This document shows, in pieces, positions 17,691 through 24,879 of a stretch of 64,000 nucleotides of DNA. This DNA is from Bacteroidales bacterium. GTDB taxonomy: Bacteria > Bacteroidota > Bacteroidia > Bacteroidales > UBA3824. Location of the stretch: assembly GCA_017541145.1 (NCBI GenBank), contig JAFXZT010000034.1:1-64000 (forward strand), read 5' to 3'. Position 1 is the stretch's first letter, and each line of letters opens with the position of its first letter. Position numbers and translations under genes: made by a program. The notes below the pieces were generated by a model. The model ran no database searches, was not told the origin of the DNA, and saw only the letters and a program-made list of their open reading frames with translations.

Positions 17691-19115
17691 TTATTTTAGA
17701 TTTTTTATTTCCTTTTTAATCCATCCTGCGATGTAGCGAGGATGGGTAAGCGCCATTTTATAAAAATTTCTTCGTTGATCTAATTGTGAGAAAAGTTCTA
17801 ATTGCCTTTTGTGTTCTGTTTTTTGTTGGTTAATGATATCATAGTTTAATTTTGAAAAAGCTTTGTTATTTTCTGTGTATTTGTTATTATTTAGAATGTT
17901 TTTGTATAGGTTGATATATTGTTTGGCGATGTTGTTGTAAGATAATTTATCAATAGTTTTTTGTCTGATTTCTTTTCGATCATAATTTCTTGTTATTGCT
18001 AATTTTATGGCTTCTAATAGTGCTTCTGAAGTGAAATCTTTACAGATTACACCTAATTTCTCGTCGATTATGTCAACGGCTATTCCACATGGAAATGCAA
18101 TGACAGGAGTACCACAACTCAAAGCTTCTGTGGTTGTCTGTCCGAAACTTTCTTGAAATGACGGCATTACAAAATAATCCGCTGCGGAATAATATTTGGA
18201 TAGTAGATTTTCATCACTGATGTATCCTGTACATCGTATTGGAAATGTAGTTTGGGGAATTTCACGATAATTACCGATGCATAACAGAAAGATGTTCCTT
18301 ATTTTCGCCGCTTCTAATGCGTTTATTAATTCTTTTAGACCTTTGTGTGTATCATCAAGAAAGGATGAGGAGAACATAAATACAATCATCTCATTAGGGA
18401 TGTTTAATTCTTTGCGACTTGTTTTTTTATCGTAAGGAATATATTTTTCTGTATCAACCCCGTTGTTAATTAGTGTTATGGGGTATTTCCCTAATGTCTT
18501 GTTTGCACTTATGGCTTTTTGCATTTGTTTAGAAATAGCTACAATGTTGATGTTGTTTCTGTTAGAAAGTGCCTTGTGTTTTATATTAATGCATTTTTTT
18601 TCGATAGCGAGCAATTGTGATGAGGCTTTTTGGTTGCTATCTAAATAATGAAAGCACCCTAACAATGGGTTTAAATCGTGTAGTGTCCAAACAATGGGCT
18701 TTTTGATGTTTTTAAAGAATGAAGGAAAATCTACGAAATTACCAATCCAATGGATATGAATTATATCGGCTTCTTTTACCCATGGATGTGAAGTTAATGA
18801 GTGATTATATGATAATGGTAAGGTTGTGAAAATGTGTTCTTTATTTTCATACAATGTTTTTGCTAACCTTTGTTTGAGTTTTATGATTTTGGGTTTTATC
18901 CCAATAATATATGCTGTTTTTTGGAGCAGAAACAATAGCGTGTTTTTGCTCCAAAAATTGGTGTCTCCTGAGTCTATAGAAGTAATATCGTTGTTATTCC
19001 CATCCATTAATAAATAACGACATTCCACATTTTGTTGTTGTAGAGCGTTGCCTATACGTTGCATACATAAAGCAGCCCCGCCGGATTGATATGTATTGAT
19101 ATGTAGAATCTTCAT
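17691..19115 (-). CDS. GT4 glycosyltransferase, tandem copy 2
   Basis: This 474-residue GT-B enzyme starts MKILHINTYQSGGAALCMQR and has IVWTLHDLNPLLGCFHYLD, INNGVDTEKYIPYDK, MFSSSFLDDTHKGL and FVMPSFQESFGQTTTEALSC. Its N-terminal 110 residues and C-terminal 120 residues differ strongly from copy 1, which suggests different acceptors with similar donors. The C-terminus has LTHPRYIAGWIKKEI (bases 17706-17750). It follows wzt by 35 bp and belongs to the exporter operon. Confidence 0.86.
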   Translation of the reverse strand: MKILHINTYQSGGAALCMQRIGNALQQQNVECRYLLMDGNNNDITSIDSGDTNFWSKNTLLFLLQKTAYIIGIKPKIIKLKQRLAKTLYENKEHIFTTLPLSYNHSLTSHPWVKEADIIHIHWIGNFVDFPSFFKNIKKPIVWTLHDLNPLLGCFHYLDSNQKASSQLLAIEKKCINIKHKALSNRNNINIVAISKQMQKAISANKTLGKYPITLINNGVDTEKYIPYDKKTSRKELNIPNEMIVFMFSSSFLDDTHKGLKELINALEAAKIRNIFLLCIGNYREIPQTTFPIRCTGYISDENLLSKYYSAADYFVMPSFQESFGQTTTEALSCGTPVIAFPCGIAVDIIDEKLGVICKDFTSEALLEAIKLAITRNYDRKEIRQKTIDKLSYNNIAKQYINLYKNILNNNKYTENNKAFSKLNYDIINQQKTEHKRQLELFSQLDQRRNFYKMALTHPRYIAGWIKKEIKNLK

Positions 19116-19150
19116 TTATAGATTTAGTGACAATTTATAAATTCATACCT

Positions 19151-20419
19151 TTATTTTACACTGTGTAGTCGCATTAATCCGGAAGTACTAATTGTTGATA
19201 TTTGTCCGAATTTTGATAGATGTCCTTCACTGCTTAGTTTACAACATTTTGGAGCTTTTAGAAACCATTGTATGTTCGGTTCGTGAAAATAAATGGAAAT
19301 ATATAATTCTCCTTTGTATATTTCGGCAGGTAACTGTATCTTTCTGCTTAGATTAAATTCACCGTTTAATTGGTATAATTTACCTTTTTCTTCACAAAAA
19401 TCGTATGATGCAAATGCTACTTCGTCTTTGTTTTCAATTATTATTGTTATTTCTGTATTTATTTCTTTTTCTGAAATACCTTTGATTGTGACATCTAAGA
19501 TATTTTGACCAAATTTTAATATTGAATCTGCTTTGTTTGTGTTGTTAATTTCAATTTTGTCAATTTCTAAGCCATTTTGTATCCATTCAATATTTTCTTT
19601 AATTTCAGAATCTTCTGATGTTTTGTTACTACTTAGATAGCAATCAATTGCTTCATCGGCTGTGCCTTTAAATTTTATTGTCCCATTTCCTAGTACTACA
19701 CCGGATTTGCATAGATTTCTTACTGCTGTCATATTATGACTTACAAACAATACTGTTCTGCCGTTGCCGTGAGAGATATCTTGCATTTTGCCGATGGCGC
19801 GTTTCTGAAATTCTGCATCGCCTACTGCCAATACTTCGTCAACTACCAAAATCTCAGGTTCCAAAAATGCTGAAATCGCAAAACCTAAACGTACTCGCAT
19901 TCCTGATGAGTATCGCTTAATTGGTGTATCGATATATTTCGCAATTCCCGAAAAATCTACAATATCATCAAGTTTTGAGGTTATTTCGTGTTTCCTCATT
20001 CCGAGAATTGCTCCGTTTAGATAAATATTATCTCTGCCTGAAAGCTCCGGATGCATTCCTGTTCCAACTTCCAACAACGAAGCCATTCTGCCGTTTACTT
20101 TTATTTTACCGGTAGTCGGCGTCGTAATTTTCGATAAAATTTTCAACAAAGTAGATTTGCCGGCACCGTTTTTACCTATTATGCCGACAATATCTCCTTG
20201 CTGTATAGTTAAGTTGATGTCTTTTAGTGCCCATACCAAGTCCGATGAATCCACTTGGTCGAGTTTGTTGGTTCCTTGTCCGTCTATAGGAGCGTTTACA
20301 GGAGGCTTACCTGCCAATTTCCTGAAAAAGTTTATAACCTCGTCTCTGAATGTATCTGCTCCGTAATATCCTAATTTATATAATTTTGATACGTTTTCTA
20401 TTTCTATTGCCGGTTGCAT
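19151..20419 (-). CDS. wzt: Polysaccharide ABC exporter ATPase (Wzt/TagH type)
   Basis: This 422-residue ATP-binding subunit pairs with the permease 23 bp upstream to export O-antigen or a similar glycan. The ATPase (about residues 1-260) has Walker A GIIGKNGAGKSTLLKIL, signature YSSGMRVRLGFA, Walker B PEILVVDEVLAVGD and the switch histidine in LFVSHNM. Residues about 285-420 form a beta-rich C-terminal domain like the carbohydrate-recognition domain of Wzt proteins, which implies a specific glycan cap is read before export. Length fits that class. Confidence 0.9.
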   Translation of the reverse strand: MQPAIEIENVSKLYKLGYYGADTFRDEVINFFRKLAGKPPVNAPIDGQGTNKLDQVDSSDLVWALKDINLTIQQGDIVGIIGKNGAGKSTLLKILSKITTPTTGKIKVNGRMASLLEVGTGMHPELSGRDNIYLNGAILGMRKHEITSKLDDIVDFSGIAKYIDTPIKRYSSGMRVRLGFAISAFLEPEILVVDEVLAVGDAEFQKRAIGKMQDISHGNGRTVLFVSHNMTAVRNLCKSGVVLGNGTIKFKGTADEAIDCYLSSNKTSEDSEIKENIEWIQNGLEIDKIEINNTNKADSILKFGQNILDVTIKGISEKEINTEITIIIENKDEVAFASYDFCEEKGKLYQLNGEFNLSRKIQLPAEIYKGELYISIYFHEPNIQWFLKAPKCCKLSSEGHLSKFGQISTISTSGLMRLHSVK

Positions 20420-20442
20420 TTTCTTGTTCCTCCTTTTTTTTA

Positions 20443-21303
20443 TTAAACTGTGTCAATAAAGTTTTGCTCTACTTTGTTGAACAAGATAAGTCCAATAAAA
20501 AGTAAAAATACTGTTACTCCTACCGAATAAAACATCATGTTGGCATCAAATGTTCCTACGCCAAGAATTGAATATTTGAATCCTTCTACTACCGGAGCTA
20601 ACGGATTGAGTAATAATAAGAATCGGTATTGTTCCGGAACAAATGATACAGGATAAATCACAGGTGTACAATACATCAATAATTGTATGCCAAATCCTAC
20701 GAACATACTTAAATCGCGGTATTTGGTTGTAACAGAACTGATGATAATTCCTAATGATAATCCTAAAAATCCCATGATTAAACACATCACCGGAATCATA
20801 AACGCCCATGCCGAAAGATGGATGTTGGCGCCTTGGTTATAATAGTAAATCCACATCACAATCAAAATCACCATTTGAATCAAAAATGCGATAAATGATG
20901 TTACGATTGTTGATAACGGCATTATCATTCTTGGAAAATATACTTTAGAGAAAATTGCCTGATTGCCTGTAAATACGCCGGAAGTACTTTGTATGCAACG
21001 TGAAAAATATCCCCAAATCATATTGCCGGTATAATAAAAAATCGGTGCAGGTACGCCGTCGGTAGAAATTCCTGCTACGTTGGCAAAAATTATTGTAAAT
21101 GTAATTGTTGAGAACACCGGATTGATAATATGCCACAACGGGCCGAGGATTGTTTGCTTGAATGTCGCTACAAAATCTCTTCGTACCAATAATATCAGCA
21201 AATCACGGTATCTCCAAATTTCTTTAAAATGGAAGTCAAGAAGATTTCGTTTTGGTTTTATTATTTCTGACCATTTTTCTTGACTATTTTCCGTTTCGTG
21301 CAT
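20443..21303 (-). CDS. wzm: Polysaccharide ABC exporter permease (Wzm type)
   Basis: This 286-residue ABC-2 type permease has about six membrane segments: TFTIIFANV, the SFIAFLIQMVILIVMWIYYY stretch, AFMIPVMCLIMGFLGLSLGI, LLMYCTPVIYP and FLLFIGLILF. The N-terminal WRYRDLLILLVRRDF followed by TILGPLWHIINP is typical of the family. With wzt it forms the inner-membrane exporter for the glycan built by the downstream enzymes. It heads the leftward operon, with a TACCTTTG box at 21340-21347. Confidence 0.92.
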   Translation of the reverse strand: MHETENSQEKWSEIIKPKRNLLDFHFKEIWRYRDLLILLVRRDFVATFKQTILGPLWHIINPVFSTITFTIIFANVAGISTDGVPAPIFYYTGNMIWGYFSRCIQSTSGVFTGNQAIFSKVYFPRMIMPLSTIVTSFIAFLIQMVILIVMWIYYYNQGANIHLSAWAFMIPVMCLIMGFLGLSLGIIISSVTTKYRDLSMFVGFGIQLLMYCTPVIYPVSFVPEQYRFLLLLNPLAPVVEGFKYSILGVGTFDANMMFYSVGVTVFLLFIGLILFNKVEQNFIDTV

Positions 21304-21339
21304 TTCTAATTTTTTCTTATTTGTTAGCTAAATTTTCCG

Positions 21340-21347
21340 CAAAGGTA
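21340..21347 (-). promoter_or_regulatory. -7 box (TACCTTTG) for the wzm-wzt operon
   Basis: An exact TAnnTTTG on the minus strand, about 37 bases before the wzm start, in the gap after darG. The -33 TTTG is not exact. It is the likely main promoter of the glycosyltransferase operon. Confidence 0.5.
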
Positions 21348-21442
21348 TATTTTTATTCAGTCTTTGAAAAATTTTCAATCGATTATTTTTCTGTTAATAT
21401 TTTTTTTGCTCATGTAGTAAGTGAATTATGTCCTTTTCCAAT

Positions 21443-22466
21443 TTAATCCAATTGAAATTCTTTTAGATGTTTTTTTGCTATATCGATATGTTTTGAAGTA
21501 AACATCCTTTCTTTACGTTTGCTCCAATTGGTAAACTCGTTATGTATTTCCTCTATTGATAAATCTCCTTTTTGGGTTAAAACATAATCAACTGAAGATA
21601 ATAATTCTAAGGCAAAATCTGAGTAATAACCGTCTAAAAATCGTTTTGTTTTTTCTACAATTTCCATTAATTCAGCTTTTTGTGACATGTATTTACATAT
21701 TGAATCATATCTGTCTGGTATTAGTGATAAAATTTCAAACGGTTTTTTATCCATATCGCTGTATCCCATTATATAACTGCCATTTAATATATTGAGTAAA
21801 TAACGGGCTTTGCCGGAGTATGGTCCATAAAAATATGGTTTATAATTTAGTTTGAAATATTTTTCTGCTCCAAATTTTTGTAAAAAATAACATATTTTTT
21901 CTGTTGAAAATTCAGAAACATATTCACCTTGTGAAACTAAATCAAAAAGTATGTATAATAGTAAAGCTCTTGCGTCTGTTAGTTTTACAATTTCAGATTT
22001 AAGTTGTTCTTTAATTTGAGAATTGGGTTCGTATATTAAAATTTCTATATCACTTAAACTTGATAATTTGTTTGTAATTATTTGTTTTGTTCCAGTCTAA
22101 ACCTCCATTTCCTGAACCTAATGGCGGTAATGCTATGGAGTTTATTTTATATGTTCTTATTATGGTTATTAAATCCGTAAGACCTTCTTCTATATAAGAA
22201 TATTCTGAACTTTTTCTCCAGTCAATTTTTGTTGGAAAATTAATTATTAATTTCTCTCCGTTTAAATCTGTTGCTTTTGTTACAAACAGTTTTCCTATAT
22301 CAATAGTTTTGTTTGAGCACGCTTTTTTGTATAATACATAGTTTTCCGGATATTTTTTTTTGAATTGCAGTGCAATACCTTTTCCCATAACACCAACTAA
22401 ATTTACAGTGTTAACGAGAGCTTGTGCATTAGAATCAAATATGTTGCCTTCTATATATTTAATCAT
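21443..22466 (-). pseudogene. darG: darG-like macrodomain antitoxin, frameshifted
   Basis: DarG removes the ADP-ribose that DarT adds to DNA and also binds DarT. Here the macrodomain (first 138 codons) is intact in sequence: YIEGNIFDSNAQALVNTVN, VGVMGKGIALQFKKKYPENY, INFPTKIDWR, LPPLGSGNGGLDWN. One extra base then shifts the frame, most simply in the four-A run at 22085-22088. Removing it joins DWNKQIITNKLSSLSDIEIL to a continuous C-terminal domain (KARYLLNILNGSYIMGYSD, ending LKEFQLD at 21443), giving about 340 residues, the usual DarG size. The truncated product might keep hydrolase activity but would lack the DarT-binding half. A sequencing error in the homopolymer is possible. Confidence 0.82.
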
Positions 22467-22469
22467 TTT

Positions 22470-23110
22470 TTAGTAATAAAATTGAGGTAAAATTTTAATT
22501 GAATTTTCATTTATTCCAAATGGCTTTAGTTTCGCTTTTGCTGTTTCGTTATAACATCCGTATCCTACTATTAAGTTATAATTAATGTCATCGGAATATA
22601 AGAATTCTGCTTGTTTTTTTCTTTTAACTTCAGTGCTAATACCTTCACCAGACCATTGTTCTGCTCTTATCGATTTCCAATCTAATAAATTTGAAATATT
22701 ATTTATATCGGATTTGTCATAAATGCTCGATAATTTGTCTTTAGCATGACCATCTGTGAAATAATATTCTTTGCCTGTGTTGATTAAATCTTGCAATGAA
22801 ATTACGATATAAACAATGTCTTTTTTATCAATGCGTTCTGCTTTGTTGTATCCGTTTTGTATTACGTAAAGCATTGGCATTTTTAGCCAAAAATAAAATG
22901 GAATATAATTACCGATGTTTATATTTTCGTTTCTTATTGTTAAAATTGTATGCTTTCTATTTTCAATCAAACTTGTATCACCAATCATTATATAATTGGG
23001 ATCTGAATTTCTTGAATTACTGCGAGTTAATCCATATTTGATGATATGCGGAATATTATCAATTGAATCATTCTATACAATTTAATTTTATCAAAAGGTA
23101 TAAAACACAT
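22470..23110 (-). pseudogene. darT: darT-like DNA ADP-ribosyltransferase toxin, frameshifted
   Basis: DarT (DUF4433) attaches ADP-ribose from NAD to single-stranded DNA. From the ATG at 23110 the frame reads MCFIPFDKIKLYRMI, then one base is missing near 23063/23064. In the next frame it continues IDNIPHIIKYGLTRSN, YIMIGDTSLIENRKHTI, MPMLYVIQNGYN, EYYFTDGHAKDKLSS, DWKSIRAEQW and KRKKQAEFLYS, which contains the expected catalytic glutamate. The broken codon is the conserved histidine of the N-terminal LYRxTHIDN NAD-site motif. Translation from an inner ATG (22988) would lack that site. The downstream darG start is 3 bp past the stop. Confidence 0.82.
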
Positions 23111-23129
23111 TTTTGAAAGCCTTTATTTG

Positions 23130-23160
23130 CAAAATTATTCATTTATTTATTTATTACAAA
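23130..23160 (-). promoter_or_regulatory. Promoter of the darTG operon
   Basis: Minus strand: TTTG (23157-23160), 19 bases, TAATTTTG (23130-23137), then the ATG at 23110. The good consensus shows that transcription starts ahead of the frameshifted N-terminus and supports the 23110 start. Confidence 0.65.
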
Positions 23161-23236
23161 AATATTGAGATTTTTTTATTATAAAATTTTATTAGTTAAT
23201 TACCATTTTATTTTCATTTCTTTCTATCTACTTTTT

Positions 23237-23267
23237 TTTGTCTTATCTTCTTTTTATCTTAATTTTG
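23237..23267 (+). promoter_or_regulatory. Promoter of dacB
   Basis: TTTG (23237-23240), 19 bases, TAATTTTG (23260-23267), 22 bases before the ATG at 23290. A full consensus match. Confidence 0.65.
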
Positions 23268-23289
23268 TATCTAAAACATACTTATTGAA

Positions 23290-24753
23290 ATGAACGCTAA
23301 AATCTTAATTTCTACACTTTTAATCGGTGTTACAATGAATGTGATGGCTCAAGACAATGTTACTAAAGTGGTAAATGATATTGCAAGTTATGATGCTTTT
23401 GCTAACGGTCAGGTTGCTTTGCTCGCTACGGATATGAAAACCGGCGAAGTGATTGCAAGTTACAATCCTGATATGTCTTTGGTGCCTGCCAGCAATACCA
23501 AACTTTTTTCTACCGCTGCAGCTCTCGAACTTTACGGTCCCGATTATACTTACAAAACTCAACTCGTTTATACCGGCAAGATTGATAGTACCGGCGTTTT
23601 GTACGGTAACATCATCATAAAAGGTAGCGGCGATCCTACTTTGGGGTCAAAATTCTTTTACGACAGAGATAATTTTAATTATGTTGACAAATTTATTTCT
23701 GCAGTGAAAGCCGCTGGTATTAAACGTATTACCGGTAATATCATCGGCGACGGTTCCGCTTATTCCAAAGAGATGACTCCGCCGACTTGGAGCTGGGAAG
23801 ACATCGGTAATTATTTCGGCGCTGTGCCAAGCGGCCTTACTGTTCACGACAATTATGCAACTTTGCATTTCAAAACAGGTAAAGTTGGTACAGAGGCCGT
23901 TTATCTCGGTTGCGAACCGGAAATCAAAGACTTAAAAGTAGAATCTCACGCTGTAGCTGCCGATGTGTCAAAAGAAAATACAAATACTTTTGGCAAAACA
24001 TATCAATACGAAAAATATGTTGAAGGTCCGATGCCGAAAAACAAAACAGATGTTACAGTAAGAACTATTTTGCCAAATCCGGCATTGTTTGCTGCCACTC
24101 AGTTGCTTGATAGTCTTAATAGTAAAGGTATTCAAGTATTCGGACAAGCAATCTCGGCTTCCGACCACAACAAATATATCAGTCAGAACAACGAAGAAAC
24201 TGTGCTTTATACTTTGGAATCTCCAACACTTTTCGAGATTATTCAGCAGACAAATTATTACAGTATAAATCTTTACGCAGAACATTGTCTTGCTTTGGTA
24301 GGACTAAAACGCGTTAACACCACCGATGTTACCCAAGCATGTTGGTCGCTGATGAGTTTTTGGAAATCCAAAGGTATGGATATCAAAGGTTTGAGTCTGA
24401 ATGACGGTTGCGGATTGTCGCATTATAATATTGTTACGCCAAGACAATTGTGCTTTTTGTTGACTTATATGCATAATACCTCAAAATATTATACTTATTT
24501 CAACAACAGCTTAACGATGTGCGGTGGCAAAGGCACGATGTCGGGGATGTGTGCCGGAACTCGTGCTGTCAACAATGCAAGAGGTAAAAGCGGTACAATT
24601 CGTCGTGTAAAATCTTATTCCGGTTATGTAACATCGCGTAGTGGGCGTGAAATTGCTTTTGCAATCCTTATCAACAATTTTACATGTTCGTCTTACGATA
24701 CAAGATTTATGATGGAAAAATATATTGCAGCTTTGGCTGATTACAATAAATAG
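23290..24753 (+). CDS. dacB: D-alanyl-D-alanine carboxypeptidase/endopeptidase (PBP4)
   Basis: This 487-residue class C penicillin-binding protein trims and cleaves peptide cross-links of periplasmic peptidoglycan. A signal peptide (ILISTLLIGVTMNVMAQ, residues about 4-21) precedes the serine-peptidase domain. The active-site triad is visible: SxxK in VPASNTKLF (S68, K71), SxN in YYSINLYAEH and KSG in ARGKSGTIRRV. An insert after the SxxK motif, typical of PBP4, is present (about residues 90-280). It is a single gene with its own promoter, and a hairpin lies between it and convergent polA. Confidence 0.93.
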   Translation: MNAKILISTLLIGVTMNVMAQDNVTKVVNDIASYDAFANGQVALLATDMKTGEVIASYNPDMSLVPASNTKLFSTAAALELYGPDYTYKTQLVYTGKIDSTGVLYGNIIIKGSGDPTLGSKFFYDRDNFNYVDKFISAVKAAGIKRITGNIIGDGSAYSKEMTPPTWSWEDIGNYFGAVPSGLTVHDNYATLHFKTGKVGTEAVYLGCEPEIKDLKVESHAVAADVSKENTNTFGKTYQYEKYVEGPMPKNKTDVTVRTILPNPALFAATQLLDSLNSKGIQVFGQAISASDHNKYISQNNEETVLYTLESPTLFEIIQQTNYYSINLYAEHCLALVGLKRVNTTDVTQACWSLMSFWKSKGMDIKGLSLNDGCGLSHYNIVTPRQLCFLLTYMHNTSKYYTYFNNSLTMCGGKGTMSGMCAGTRAVNNARGKSGTIRRVKSYSGYVTSRSGREIAFAILINNFTCSSYDTRFMMEKYIAALADYNK

Positions 24754-24764
24754 AAAAAGATGTT

Positions 24765-24804
24765 GAAAAAAAAGAGGCTGTTATATCTTGTATAGCAGCC
24801 TCTT
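24765..24804. terminator. Terminator between convergent dacB and polA
   Basis: The stem 24772-24785 pairs with 24791-24804 (14 bp, one G-U) around TCTTG. On the minus strand an eight-T run follows, so it is strongest for polA. It also lies 18 bases after the dacB stop. Confidence 0.75.
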
Positions 24805-24879
24805 AATAATTAAAAATTCCCTTTTCGATAAATAGACAGTTTGTTGGTAATTCCTATTACCAATTATGTGCCAAATATT

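Noticed and set aside
22050..22466. Stand-alone 138-residue macrodomain protein
   Set aside because: The rest of DarG continues without stops in another frame after a four-A run, so this is a frameshifted darG rather than a complete short gene.
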